Shown: piece by piece, positions 24,423 to 36,831 of the stretch
Numbering within the stretch: the stretch's first letter is position 1
How the letters are laid out: every line of letters starts with the position of its first letter
DNA from: Zonotrichia leucophrys gambelii
Taxonomy: Eukaryota; Chordata; Aves; Passeriformes; Passerellidae
DNA: 64,000 bases
Direction: 5' to 3'
Assembly (NCBI RefSeq): GCF_028769735.1
Contig: NC_088188.1
Span: 2,627,001 to 2,691,000 of the forward strand
Position numbers and translations under genes: made by a program
The notes under the pieces: generated by a model
Databases searched by the model: none
What the model was told of the DNA's origin: nothing
What the model saw: the letters and a program-made list of their open reading frames with translations, nothing else

Positions 24423-25359
24423 GAATAAAGCTAAAGGGATTTGGGCCCTCAGCAGGATGTGTGATGAGCACATCTCTCATCAAGTGCCTCTCTGAAGGGT
24501 TTTGTTCTCTGGTCCTATAGCCTCAACTTGAAACATTGCCTCCTGAGCTGCTGCTGAAAGCCAGCTGTCTACCATTTATATTGTTAATTCATTAAAAGGA
24601 GTTCTTTATCCTCTCAGGAAATAACAGCAGTCCTGCTTACTGGCAGACAATAACATCGGAGGGCTGCAATCGCTGACAATATCAATTATTTAGTTTTCTG
24701 CCAATTCCTATTAGACTTTCCAGGCTAGAGAATTTACACTGTGTTATTGAATTAAAAAACAGCTAAAAGCTTTAGGGAATCCAAACTAATTAGCCAGCAT
24801 TTGTAAACCCCTTTGTTCATGGTAATTTGTTTACAAGAGTAGCTCAACCTTTTAATTATGGGCACACTCACAGGCCACATCCTGTACCATTACAGGCAGC
24901 TTTTTTTTTGTTTGGTGCAAGAAGGGCAAAGATGCAGAGGCTAATTTTACTTTAATGAGTTGTGATGACCCCACTTGGAACTGGATGACCCTAAAATGTA
25001 AAGTGTGTCTATAATTATAACTAAGAAAAAACCCACTTTAGATGCTTTGAGTGGGCCAGAAATTATCAACATCCAACAGTGTTGGCAATTCAAGTCCAGA
25101 GCCCTGCCTCTCACTCCCTCTCCAGCCTCTGTTACAGATATCAAAGCAGTGCTTCACCTTCTTGCCTATTCAAATCTATTTGGTTTAACTCCTTCTGCTT
25201 TAGGCTTGAAAGACAAAAGGTTTTAATGTTCTAGAACAGGTCACATCCTCACTTGTGATGACAACCCTGTCGTTACAATTGGCACCTATCACTTGGCAGG
25301 CTGTCCTCTCTCTCTGTGCAGTCATTTGTCATCACAAGCCATGACCCTGCTCCCCAGAC
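24423..25359. other. Single-copy DNA with AT-rich conserved-looking block
   Basis: No gene. Positions 24570-24860 are repeat-free and rich in TAATTA/TTAAT motifs (CAATTATTTAG, CTAATTAGCCAG, TTTAATTATGGG). They could be an enhancer-like conserved element. Confidence 0.4.
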
Positions 25360-25748
25360 TGTCACAGACATCTTTTTATGAAAATCCTTTCCTTAGGATT
25401 TTTTCCTCCTGAGAAGCTGAGAGGCCTCAGCAACAAAATGTAAACAATGATTATCTGCTGTTGTGGAATGCAACAGGTGCATCTGTGATTGGTCTCATGT
25501 GCTTGTTTGTAATTAATGGCCAATCACAGTCAGCTGGCTCAGACAGAGAGTCTGGGACAGCTGCCTTTGTTATTAATTCTTTTCTATTCTTAGCTTAGCT
25601 AGCCTTCTGAGATGAAACCTTTTCTTCTATTCTTTTAGTATAGTTTTAATGTAATATATATCATAAAATAATAAATGAAGCCTTCTGAAACATGGAGTCA
25701 GATCCTCATTTCTTCCCTCAACCTGAGACCCCTGTGAACACGGTCACA
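25360..25748 (+). mobile_element. Solo ERV LTR, family A
   Basis: It starts TGTCACAGACATC and ends ACGGTCACA, with full-length homology to the other A copies. The flanks CCAGAC and CTGGAC share only four of six bases, so the TSD has decayed or the ends recombined. Confidence 0.88.
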
Positions 25749-25754
25749 CTGGAC

Positions 25755-26782
25755 CACGAGCATCACCAATGTTTTAGAGGTCCTTCCTCTTTAGCATAGA
25801 AATCAGGGTTTAGTTTTGGAAGAAATAGTTACAGTTCTGATTGATAGAGGATTTTTAGTCCATTAAACAGCAAGCTGTAGCAAACTGTTTGCTTTCTCTT
25901 TTGATGGCTTTAGCAGGCTGAGCTCTGGGGCAGAGCTGTTCCATGGAGCTGGGTAGAAGTGTTTGGGCTGAGGCCCCAGGAGCAGGAGGTTTCCTGCCTG
26001 CAGTCTGTGACCATCTCTCCTTATGCAGCAATGCATGGACATATAAATAAGAGAAACAGCCAGTGTTTCCCCAGTGGGTCTCGTTTCTTTACTGAAAAGC
26101 TGTGCAAGGCTACTCAAAATCAACTGTGAAAATCTTGATATTTGCCTTGACATTAAACAGAAATTCTGAATATGTTCATTTCTGAGGTAAGGGGTGGCAA
26201 AGAAGGGAATGAAAATGGAGTGATATGTCTCTCAGTGAGGGAACATGAAGTAGATTACAGGAAAATTGGAATTCAAAGATTGCAATAAACTTCCTGCTTT
26301 ATTTTTCATTTTAAATAGTTCCAGGAAACTTGTTCAGATAAAATCTATATCTGTATTTTTTTTTAAATGTACCAAACTTTATTTAAGGGGGGAAAACGCT
26401 AATGAAATGTTTAAAACTGCTTCTTCATTGATAGGTACACAGTGTATTGGGCATCCATCAGTCTGATCTAACAGATACAGCCTTAGCCCATGGGATCAGT
26501 GTGAGTGAAAAGCAATCTTTCCACTCATCCCATGGTGGCCCCATGGCAATTGTAGAGGCTCCCACAGCACAGGGTACAGGAGTCCTGTGGACAGCAGGGT
26601 CTAACCAGAGCACACCACTGCTTTCTCCCAGTCTCTGGCACTGGCTTGCTGGGCCTTTGGCCAGGTTACTTTTACCCTCTGTTGTTCTGTTTTCCAACCT
26701 GGAAACTGTTCCCAGCCCATCTTCCATCCTACCCCATATCACGGCAGGCGGTGTTCAGGGTGCTGTGACCTTCCCAAAGAAT
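25755..26782. other. Single-copy non-coding DNA
   Basis: About 1 kb with no gene or repeat recognised. Confidence 0.5.
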
Positions 26783-27119
26783 TGTCCTTAAGGAAACACC
26801 TGAGGGGTACAGGCAGGTCTGTGCTCACCCCAGGCGATTTCAGCTCTTCTGAGACCCGGGAGATGCAGAGCAAGGGATCTGTGTGTGGGGTTCCAAGGAG
26901 AGCCTTTATTGAGCCTCCTCCCCTAAAGGATCCAGGGACAAAGAGCCTCCCAGTGCCGAAAGCAGGGTTTATATGGGGATCCTGAGGGGTGGGGCAGAAC
27001 AGCAGGGCCAATGGGATGAGGACATAGGGGTGGAGCCAGAGGAGAGGGCCAATGGGAAACAAGGAATCTGCATGTCACAGCAAGGCATTCTGGGAGAAGC
27101 CTTTTTCCTCATCCTAACA
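26783..27119 (-). mobile_element. LTR, family J
   Basis: On the minus strand it runs from about TGTTAGGATGAGG. It has two CCCATTGGCCC (CCAAT-type) elements, a TATA-like CATATAAACC, and a polyadenylation signal (reverse of 26905-26910, CTCAATAAAGG). The order CCAAT, TATA, AATAAA is that of an LTR. There is no second copy here and no clear TSD, so the ends are approximate. Confidence 0.6.
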
Positions 27120-27194
27120 AAGGTGGTTATCCTTTGAGGAGTTTTCCCTCCAGGGGAATGTTGTGGATCCTTTTTTGCATGCACACCCCCAGCC

Positions 27195-27345
27195 CTGGAA
27201 TTGTTCAAGGTCAGGTCAAACAAGGCTTGGAGCAAGCTGATCCAGTGGAAGGTGTCCCTGCCCATGGCAAAGGGTAGAATGAGATGAATTTTAAGCTCCC
27301 TTCCAACCCAAACCACTCTGAGATGATTCTGTGGCTCTGTGTCTC
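27195..27345 (+). mobile_element. CR1 LINE, 3' end fragment
   Basis: It carries the CR1 3' end text: TGGAATTGTTCAAGG, GTGTCCCTGCCCATGGCAAAG, CCCTTCCAACCCAAACCA, then GATGATTCTGTGGCTCTGTG. It is about 150 bp with no coding capacity. Confidence 0.85.
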
Positions 27346-28340
27346 TCGGGCACTCTGGGCTCTGTGGGGATATTACAGAGCTCACTGGCTCTGGGTCTCA
27401 TCTGACAACATCACATTTAGCTTTGCTTTAAGGGCAGCGGAATAGCATGTTTAGGTAGAGCAGCTGATTTAATCTCTTTAGGAATTTTTTTATGAGGCTC
27501 AAATAGCATCCATAAAAATGGAGATGGGCACAAGTGTCCCTCAGACATCCAGGTCTTCCGGACCACGTTTAGTTAAAATATCATTAACTGTGCAGCATGT
27601 TTGACAAGAATGTATGACAGCACCAGCCATATGGAAAGCATAAATATTAAATACTGTATATTGCAGCCATTTGCAAGAAACTGCATTAATCCCTTGAAGG
27701 TTAATGAGAATTATTCATGTGCATCTGAGGGAGAGAAGTACTTCACTTTAGAAATTGAACAGCTTGACATGCCTGATTTTTCACTTACCAATAAATATGA
27801 AAATGGAATATGGATGGACATCTTAGCATTGTGCCTGCATGAGAGGCTCATTGAGCAACTCAGAGGTTTGTTTCTTCAAATCAATATTTTACATCATTAA
27901 TATTTTCAGTTCCAGGAATCAGCGGAACAATAAATCTTGCCTGATCACATATGGTTTGCCACTGTGTAGATATTCCTGCAAGAAGGGAAACAAATGTCAA
28001 GGAGTCAAAAAGCCCTGGTTTGTTTAGTTAAGTCCTGAGAGTAGAAAGGAGGGATCAATACCTTTGTAGGGCCTGCTGAGAAATCCAGGAAAGGGGGGAA
28101 AAGAGAAATGAGGCAGAATTATCCTTGATGGGCAAGATCTACCACTGACATCACGGAGAGCACTCTATTCACATGTTTGAAAAGTCTTACCAGAAAATAT
28201 GGACAGATATTTGAAAAGAGTTTCAGTGAGTAATAGATGTGGGTTTTTGCAGTAATCCCTCTTGAAATTGTTTCAAATGGTTTTGAAACAGCTTTGTTAT
28301 GGCCTGTTTTTACATAAGCCACCTACATCAGCAGAGTTAT
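27346..28340. other. Single-copy DNA with AT-rich conserved-looking block
   Basis: No gene. Positions 27560-27900 are AT-rich and repeat-free. A 99-codon frame there (27601-27900) has no recognisable domain. Confidence 0.4.
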
Positions 28341-28344
28341 TAAA

Positions 28345-28734
28345 AACTGGAAATGATAAAATTTCATCAACCTTATCAAAAATACAACAGAAGACTGAAT
28401 GAAGAAAAATGTTACGGCACTGGGAGCAAAAGATTTTCCCCGCCATGTGCGCATCTCTCTCACAATGGAGGTTTTTCCTTTTTAACCCTTTAACTCCTCC
28501 CAAAGTTCTGTCCATCAACCTCTTCTTCACTGTCCAGTGGTGGAGATCTCTTCCTCAAATCCTGACTGGAGCTCACATGCCACCACAGTGACAAGCCAGC
28601 CCTCCCAGATGTCCCAACCCCAGCTGTTCCTTGACAACCATGCAAGGGGGTACAACATAACTATAAATCTATAAAACTTTTCTTAACTTATATACATGAT
28701 ATTGGTTCATTAATTGTGACAGTCAATCGTTACA
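28345..28734 (-). mobile_element. LTR, family H
   Basis: On the minus strand it starts TGTAACGATTGACTGTCAC and matches the copy at 16868 through CTGTTGTATTTTTGATAAGG. The 3' end then diverges and no AATAAACC is preserved. No TSD was found. Confidence 0.72.
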
Positions 28735-28860
28735 TTACTCACCTATCACACAGGTGAAGCTGCTCCAGGGGCTCAGCAAAGGGGCTGGTGGGGACCAGGG
28801 GATGCTCTAGAAATAGGGCCAGGGGAAGGAGAGGGACAGAGAGCTATCAGATCAGGTGGC

Positions 28861-29480
28861 TGTCAGAGCTCTTGAAATGGAGATTGTAAACCTCCCTTGC
28901 CCCAAATTGCTATAAGTTTTAAATTAAGGGGCTCTCAGGCAAAAGTCTGGGAGCAGGAAATAATAGTTCTTTAAGAGGGAAGAATATAAAAAAGATAAAA
29001 TAAACAATGCAGTACACTAGAACAACACTGACAGAGTCAGAACCCAACCTGACACCCTGTGGGTCAGGGTGTTGGCAGCAGTCCCATTGGAATTGTGGCT
29101 CAGCCCTCCTGCAGTGTCAGGGGTGGTTCTGCTGGAGCAGGGATCCTGTAGAGAAGGATGGATTCTTCCTCTGAAGATCCAGTGGAAGAAGAGGCAGCTG
29201 CTGTTCCTCTGGGGAATCCAGTGGAGAAGCCGTGCTGGTGTTCCAGAACCTCCAGATTATATCTGGGTAGCAATGCTTGGCTCCTCCCTCTGGGCTCACA
29301 TCTCCCAATGGGATGCTGTAGTTCTTATCAGCCATGCAGTGACATTCCATAGCTGTTATCAGCAGATGTCTCCCCAGAGGGAGGATTGGGTGTGGAAGGC
29401 TAAGAAAAATTGCCCAGTGAACAGAAGACAACTGCCATACAGATATTGAATAGATACAATTTGCTTGGCAATCCAGGACA
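28861..29480 (-). mobile_element. LTR, family E, with one deleted end
   Basis: It matches the other E copies closely from 28875 to 29480 and ends CCAATCCAGGACA-like at the right. About 30-40 bp present at the outer end of other copies (the TTGGTTTGGAAAGACAGG part) is missing at the left. No TSD is visible, consistent with that loss. Confidence 0.85.
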
Positions 29481-29485
29481 CACTC

Positions 29486-31330
29486 GCACTGTGTCCAAGG
29501 CCAGAAAAGCAGCTGAGGGAGAGTGGTTTGTATCTGAGGTATATTTATGAACAGCTTCTAAAGGGTTAGGTAAAGGGTGTTTGGATAAGTAGCTAATCAA
29601 TTTGCACAGATTATTATGAGACCAGCAGAGGCACAGGCTGCTTATGAATGCCTTACAGTGTCAGCTCCCATTATGCACATAACCATTTGATACATGTATT
29701 AGTCACCTCTGTAGCAGCTATCACTGAGCATTTATAACAACAGCATCTACATGGAGCTCCTTACAAAGTCAGTGAATCCATGAGACTGGTACTCATTGAG
29801 GAGGAATCAGGTAGGAGGTCTCTCTCTTGTACAAAGGATAGTTTCTCTCTCAAGGGTGTCTCATTGCCCAGAAATCTGGCAACCCATGAACTCTAGCAGC
29901 AGAATTTTGCTCTGTTTTCATTGTCAGACACAGCACACAAGCACTGTCAGATCGTGGGAAGGAAAACACAGCTGGTGATTCTGAACTATGTTATGTTTTT
30001 ATTCTGAGTCATTTGCCATCTCCTTTAAATAATCCCGGAAGCCTCCACAGGGATTTCCTTTTACAGCATCAGATTGCTCTGATGCTCTGTGTCTGTCTCT
30101 GGCCTTTTCCTTCTGATTTTCAATTTCTATTCTGAGCCAACTTCACTTGATTAGAGGATGGGCTCAGAGTCATTCAGAGGAACATTTTAAGGATGTGAGG
30201 ATGATCCATGACTGATTAAAGCACAGCAGATCCTGTGGCTTTGGAGAAGCCTTGCACAGTTACATCAGTGGTGTATCTTCATCTTGCAAAGTTATACTGA
30301 TACTGCCTTCCCAAAAAACACAAAGCACAGCTTGGCTGGGCAGGAAATTCCCCATTTCCAAGCCATGGCATGGCACAGTTTGGGCTCTGGCCACATGTAT
30401 TTAGAACATAAATCCATATTACCAATTGATATTGTGTGTTTGACAGCACTGACTAAAAATTTTAAATGCATCTCTTACAAATAGCTAAAGGCTGTTCTCC
30501 TTTGAGCAAAGAACAACACCTTGATTATTGAAGACGATTTTCTAAAAAGAAATTGGGTGTGAAAGTGTACATCCACTCACTGAAATTTTGTCAGAGAATG
30601 TTGTTGCACTGCAGCTTCCAGCACTGCTGTGTGCCTCAGGCTGCCCATTGTATTTGGCTGCCCTCAGCAGCCAGGTTCTCTCTCCTGATGAAAAAATACC
30701 ATTCCGGCAGAGTGCCAATAGGCTACAAAGTTAAAAAGGGGACTATCTCACTTTTTTTTTTTTTGGGCAGCTATGGATGGTTTGGGATGTCAAAGACCTT
30801 AATAACAAGGCTTAAAGTACAGTCACACAGGAGTGCTGTAAAGGCATTGCACATGAGACACGAGCCCTTACTGCATCCTGCTTAACCCTGTGCTTTGGTG
30901 CTGCAAGAAGCCAGCAGACAAGATTTGCTGTGCCTAAATTTCTTCTGGAAACCCACAGATGGGGGAAAACCAAGAAGAAATGGAAATGCCCCTTTCCCTG
31001 CTTTACTGCACAATATTTGCTTGACAAGGTTCACAAGGTACCCTACCATGAACTGCAAGGTCAGGGCCAACTTTGAGAGCATATGAATTTTCCACAGCTA
31101 TTTCATAGCTATGCTGAAAACAACCTGCCCAGGAAATGTTGTGTCCTCTCTGGCAGAAAGGGAGCAAACAGAAAGTCATGAATCGTTCAGCCCCTCACTG
31201 GCTTTGGACAGGCTGCACAGTTTGACCACAAAGGTCAGCACAGGACCTTTCCTGGGAGGGGCAGCAGTGTCTCCCCTCAGTTTTGGTGTCTACGCCCCAA
31301 ATTTTCCAGATGCTGATGATGCTTTGTGAA
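29486..31330. other. Single-copy non-coding DNA
   Basis: About 1.85 kb with no gene or repeat family recognised. A 14-bp T-run lies near 30752-30765. Confidence 0.5.
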
Positions 31331-31336
31331 GGCTGA

Positions 31337-31649
31337 TGTTGTCATATTATTGCAGGGGTTCCACACAGTTGTCTCCTATCACAAAAGTTTCACACCTTGG
31401 TGTTTCTCGTGGGCACCTCCTCAGAGCACTGCCTCTTTCTTCTTCACAAAGCAGCCAACTAACTCCAGTTCCCTTCTTACCTACCCACCCACCCCACTCT
31501 TTTATAACATCTTCTTCTCACTGCTCACAGCTGTGGCCTGGTAAAGTCAGACCTGCTCCTAATCTTTGCTAATTGGCCCAGATGCAGCTCCTTAGGGGTG
31601 AGATTACTTTCTACACTATCTTTATTTTCTTATATTCTATCCCCCTACA
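31337..31649 (-). mobile_element. Solo ERV LTR, family G (6-bp TSD)
   Basis: The exact TSD GGCTGA is at 31331-31336 and 31650-31655. On the minus strand it starts TGTAGGGGGATA and has a TATA box in GTTATAAAAGAGTGG. It is the most diverged of the four G copies. Confidence 0.9.
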
Positions 31650-31655
31650 GGCTGA

Positions 31656-32100
31656 CCTAGAACAGAGGCTAGACAGAGCTAAAAAATAAAGTAGGGATTT
31701 ATTAGGAGGCCTCAATGGATCCACCTTGGGCAGCACAAGAGCCCAGCCAGGGCTGCACCCCAGGTGAACCCAAAATGGTCACAAAATGCATGACCACTCA
31801 TGGGGTCTCTCACTTTTATTAGTTCTGCTCCATTTGCATATTGGAGTTAATTGTCCAATTACAGCTTTAGCCCATGAAGTCCAATCCCTCTTGTTTTTCT
31901 CTCTCCAGCCCACGTTGTTTGTGCTCTTGGGGATGAGATTTGGATCATTTGTCCTTGGTCCCCAGCTGGAGCAGGAATTGTTTTGTCTCCCTGCTCTGTG
32001 CAGAGAGCTCACCATCCCCTGAAATGAAGCCCAGACCCACACACTAAAGCAGCACAGAATGTGAAAAATATAAAAGCTAAACCTGAGGCATTACTTAAAG
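31656..32100 (-). mobile_element. LTR, family F
   Basis: It matches the copy at 16150. It has a TATA-like AACTAATAAAAGTGAG and an AATAAATCCC polyadenylation signal on the minus strand. It contains an extra GAGCCCAGCCAGGGCTGCACC segment. It directly abuts the right TSD of the G LTR, so it may be cut there by that insertion. Confidence 0.7.
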
Positions 32101-35100
32101 CTTTAACTTCACTCTGAGGAGAACAGAAGAACAAGAACTTATGTGGATAAAATTCAAGAAAGCACAACTCTGCTCTTCTCCAGGAGCCATTCCATGTCAC
32201 AGCCGTTTAAACAAGCAAAGCAATTCCTTAGAGCAAATCAGCTTCTTCTTAATGAAGACTTGTTCTTTTCAGTAAGTCATTGCTTTTGGTGGGGAGATTT
32301 AATAAACTTCATTCTTCTTCCTCTCATTGTGATAAGTAAATTTAATTTTACTCATATTATTAATAGTATTAAGCATCTCTTGAAAATGTACAATAGGCAA
32401 TCTGAATCAGTTTGTTCAGTATGAAAATCCTCTTTTCTGAAACGGTATTTGGGTAAATGGAAAATATTCAGTCCCTCATAAGTGGATGTTGAGACAGAGG
32501 GAAGATACACCCAGAAGGAAATTCCAGCCCTTAAGAGGGGGACAACAGCAGAACCACTCATTTCTATTATTGCTGACATTTCCTTTGCCTCCAAAAAGGG
32601 AACTGCTGAATAAAAAAGGCTGTGTCCTGAATTCACAAATGTGAAATGTTATTTGCAAGCACTTCTGCCCTGCCTCTGTCTGAGCTAGGGAGAGTTCCCC
32701 TCAAAGCCCACAGCCCCCCACCCACACAGCCTGGCTAAAGGCTTTGGCTGCCACATCCTTGTCCTCCCAAGGCAGCAGTAAACTGCAAAAATGGTGCATT
32801 TGGTGTTGGACCACAATGTGCTTTCTCACACTCTAAATAATTCAGTCAGATACGGGACTGTGCAAGGCAGGCACAGAACATCAGCACCCCATCTCCACCT
32901 TTGCTCTGCCCAGACAACCCACAAATGGTCTCTGTCACCTACCTGCAGTCTCCAGCACACATTTTTTTCCCTGGCAAGAGTTTTTTGGGCCATCACACCT
33001 GCAGATCACCAGCCAGTGCATTCCTCAGGCTGGCAGCCAGAATAAGGCTGAATGTGTGTTAATGAGAGGAAATATTCTCCTTATGCAAAAGGTGAATCAG
33101 GGAGATAAATTCAAAAGCTTTCTGTGCCATTACTATAGGCAAGTGCTACAGAGTTTAATCAGGTCTTTAGAGAACTTAAAAAGATATGGAAACTAGTCTA
33201 AAATAGGCTGTTTCCTACAGAGGAGCTGCCCTTTCCTGTGATGCCTTCCAGCCTGGCCCGAGTGCCTGGCTGTCTAAAGATTCTGCACAACTCTTATAAA
33301 GGAGCAATTTTATCCCCATTTTGACAAGGCATTAGTATAATGGCCTGATCAGCAGATAATCTCCTTTTACAGAACAATAATATTTACAAAGCCTAAAAAA
33401 GTAATTTCCTCCCTCCCTTGCTGACCTAACTATCTCCTGGAGTTTCTGAAATAACCAAAGGCTTTTCAGTCACTTTGTATGTATGAACAATGGAGACTCT
33501 GAATGTATCATTTCTTCCCTCTTCAGAGAGACTTTTCAACAGAACACCCTTCATTTCTTGCAGACATTCTCTTTTCTCTAAGCATTACTGACACAGACTT
33601 GTTCTCCTTACCTCGCCTGCACTAGTCATGCCTTGCTGGCTCATTTGGTCCAAACATGATAAATCAATTTCCATCCAATTAGGCTACGCCTGAAGAATTA
33701 ATTTGATACACTTTACACTGTAGTATTTTGTATGTTCCTAAACGCAATTAGAAAACTTTAATTTAATCTTACATGCCCAATATGATCAGCTGGTACATAA
33801 GACAACCCAGTTGCAGCTTGTTCAGCATGCAATTGTAGTTGTAATTGATTAAAATTGTTTTTGCAAGTGTGTCTTGATGTCATGGATGACTTGATTTGCT
33901 TTGGGTCTTACTCCTGCAAGCACACAGCCACATCAGAAACTTTCTCTGTGTGAGCAGTTCCTCAAACTGTGCAGCATTTATGAGCTGAAATAGGCAGGGA
34001 CAGGGCTTGCTGCCCCAAAGTTGTGATTCTCTCCTCCAGCAGTGATTCTGTGGTCAGAGATGTGAAGACAAGAGGGTAAAGATGACAAATTTTACAAAAA
34101 AATAAATTTTCCTGGCTTTGTGTGTCCAGAAATCCACCTAGGCTTCTGTCCTAAAGGCTTATCCAAATCTGGTCCCAGGTAACCAGATACTTTTATAATT
34201 GGATCTAACTTAGGATCTAGCAATTCCTTAAAGGATTTGGGAGGATATATCCCTCCTGGAAAATATTTTGCAATAAAAAGCAGCTTCTTTGAAATCTTTC
34301 AATAGCAAAACAGCTGTCTAGCTCAGCCAAAACTGACTGGATCAAAACCCCACTGTTCTATATTTTCAGAAGTAGACTACGATATGAAGGTTGACTGTAA
34401 CTGGACATGACAGAATCCTAATGCCTTCAATTCTCCTCACCCACTTCTGTGAAGTGTTTATATTTGAAATCATGGTGAGTTAACATGAGTTAAAGGCACA
34501 TGCTCTCATCTCTCGGTATGTAAGTAATGGACTGTTCCCTGGATAATACCAGGGCTTGTCAAAAATATATAACATAAATACTGATTTTTCACAGCTTGTA
34601 GTTCTCACTGTGTCAGTAGGTAAGAGAATTTCAGAGAGGTGGGGAAAAAAATCTGAAGAGACAAGATGGAACAATTTTGTGCCATGCAAGATACAGGGCC
34701 TATAAGTTTGTTTCTGATTTGTTTCCTCTCTTTTGTTAAGAACAAAAGTCAGGAGGGAATTTCCATTTCATATGTATTATGTACTTTAAGAGGCAGGTGG
34801 TTTATAAAGTATTAAATAGCACAATGGGACATAAAATGACCTAGTGACTGCCACTGCCTGGGAAGATAGGTTGGTATGGTGTGGGAAAGAGGGAGAAAAC
34901 ATCATCCAAACCTCAAAATGACCAAGAATATGGGCCCTTGCTAAGCTGACCCTTGATTTAAAAAATCAAAATATAAATGCCACATTTGTATGGATCACCA
35001 CATCACACACTGACAAAGGGAAAAGCAGATGTTAAAATGGAAATGCTTTTTCTGCCCAAAGCTTCACAAGTTCTTTATTCAAATGAAAGCAAATAAGCTC

Positions 35101-35504
35101 TTTAACCTTCATTTTATTTTCTGCTGGACTGTCTCAAACAGGAGACTGGCAGGGTGAAGAGCCAAAAGAGGAAGGTTCTTTCAAAGGAAGTAGTATTGAC
35201 ATTGAATTAACAACCCTTGCACCCAGACCTTGGTGAAGACCATGCTGACACCTTTAGATGACCCTGATGACACTGAAGAACAAGGCTCAGCCATGAGTAC
35301 AGAGGTGCCAGCAGTTCTTTTCTCACCCCAGTACATAATTGCTACTCCCACAACATCCAGAAACGCTAAACAAAACTCTTTTGCTCACAGCTTGCTGGTT
35401 ATCTCTGCAGAAACCTCCCCCATCCTCCAGTCTGCCTTGATTTCACCTTCCAGGCTGGGTTTGGCAAACTGCTGCCTCAATGTCACAATCCACTAGGGCA
35501 AGTG
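32101..35504. other. Longest single-copy stretch, non-coding
   Basis: About 3.4 kb without a recognised gene or interspersed repeat. Positions 33640-33880 form an AT-rich block with several AATTA/TTAAT motifs that looks like conserved non-coding DNA. Nothing else is identified. Confidence 0.45.
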
Positions 35505-35508
35505 AGTT

Positions 35509-36174
35509 GTGATGGTTCATTTCCAGATCCTAAATTGCAAAAGACAAACAGCAGGGGACTGTCAGTTTAATCACAACAAATGCAACTTTATTGAGGGCCA
35601 ACAGCAAATGTGATAGATTAAAAAAGAAAATAAAGGATAGAAGGAGAAAGAGGGGAAGGGGAATATTGTCGCAGACATCTTTTATGAAAAAGTCTTTTAC
35701 TTAGGATTTTTCCTCCTGAGAAGCTGAGAAGCCTCAGGAACAAATGTCATTGTAAACAATGATTATCTGCTGCTGTGGAATGCAACAGGTGGATCTTTGA
35801 TTGGCCCATGATGGATGTTTGTAATTAATGGCCAATCACAGCCCAGCTGGTTCAGACTCTCTGTCTGAGCCACAAACCTTTGTTATCATTCTGTCTTATT
35901 CTATTTTTAGCTAGCCTTCTGATGAAATCCTTTCTTTTATTCTTTTAGTATAGTTTTAATGTAATATATATAATAAAATAATAAATCAAGCCTTCTGAAA
36001 CATGGAGTCAGATCTTCGCCTCTTCCCTCATCCAAGAACCCCTGTGAACATCGTCACAGAATATAGCGATCAACGAGATGGAATCCTCATGGTCCAGCCA
36101 CAGATTTGCCGTCGTCTGTGGAGGTTAACCAAAGTCATCTCAGAAAGTTACAGTTTGTAGAGTCTCAATCTAAA
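35509..36174 (-). mobile_element. Older LTR interrupted by a family A LTR
   Basis: Positions 35509-35666 and 36059 to about 36174 read as one minus-strand LTR split by the family A insertion. The left part holds a polyadenylation signal at 35587-35592 (CTCAATAAAGTTGC) and ends near GAACCATCACA. A 7-bp match GCAAGTG flanks the whole (35498-35504 and 36175-36181) and may be a TSD. The outer ends are uncertain. Confidence 0.5.
35667..36058 (+). mobile_element. Solo ERV LTR, family A (6-bp TSD), nested
   Basis: The exact TSD GAATAT is at 35661-35666 and 36059-36064. It starts TGTCGCAGACATC and ends ATCGTCACA. It lies inside an older LTR-like sequence. Confidence 0.93.
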
Positions 36175-36181
36175 GCAAGTG

Positions 36182-36831
36182 GCATCTGGCCAGAAGATGG
36201 GAGAGGCACGTGTGAGCGTGCAAGGACAAGCCACCGTTTATCAGAACCTGTTTGAAGCAATGTTCTGTGAAAGCACAGCAAGCACACCTGCAAACACTCA
36301 CTGGGGATAACATGCAGAACATCCACCTCAGCCAGGCCAGAGCTGCTGTCAGGGGTCCTCAGGGCCCTTGTGACAATTGTGAGGCAAATGAAGGAAACTC
36401 CAGACTGTCTCTTACACCCAGGCAATGAGAACAGCCCCAGCTGGCTGCACTGGGCTGGGAATAATGAACTCCAGCCTCCTGTGCCTGTGGGTCCAGACTC
36501 CTGCCACTGCAGGCAGCAGCCCTGGCAGCCAAAACTTGTCAGAAACACAGCAGCTTTGTTATTAGACTGGGTAAGTGCACATCCCACACTGCTGCTGCTC
36601 CAGAAGTTCCTTCCTGCGGTAGCCTGTGGTTTCTGGTTTATTGATGGCCAGTCTGCACCAATTTCTTCTCTTCAAGTGCTGCTTGCTTACCATCTCAGCA
36701 CAATCTCCCTTCCTCCCTGTTGTAAGAGCAATCATGGCTCTGCTCAGCCACACTGCCAAAGCTTTGTTTGACATCTTCCTGCTCACCCTTAACAGCCCAT
36801 GTCAGAGCTGCTCCTGGCTGGGAAGTACAGC
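36182..36831. other. Single-copy non-coding DNA
   Basis: Frames of 133 and 140 codons overlap on opposite strands at 36165-36771. Neither shows a recognisable domain. Confidence 0.45.
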
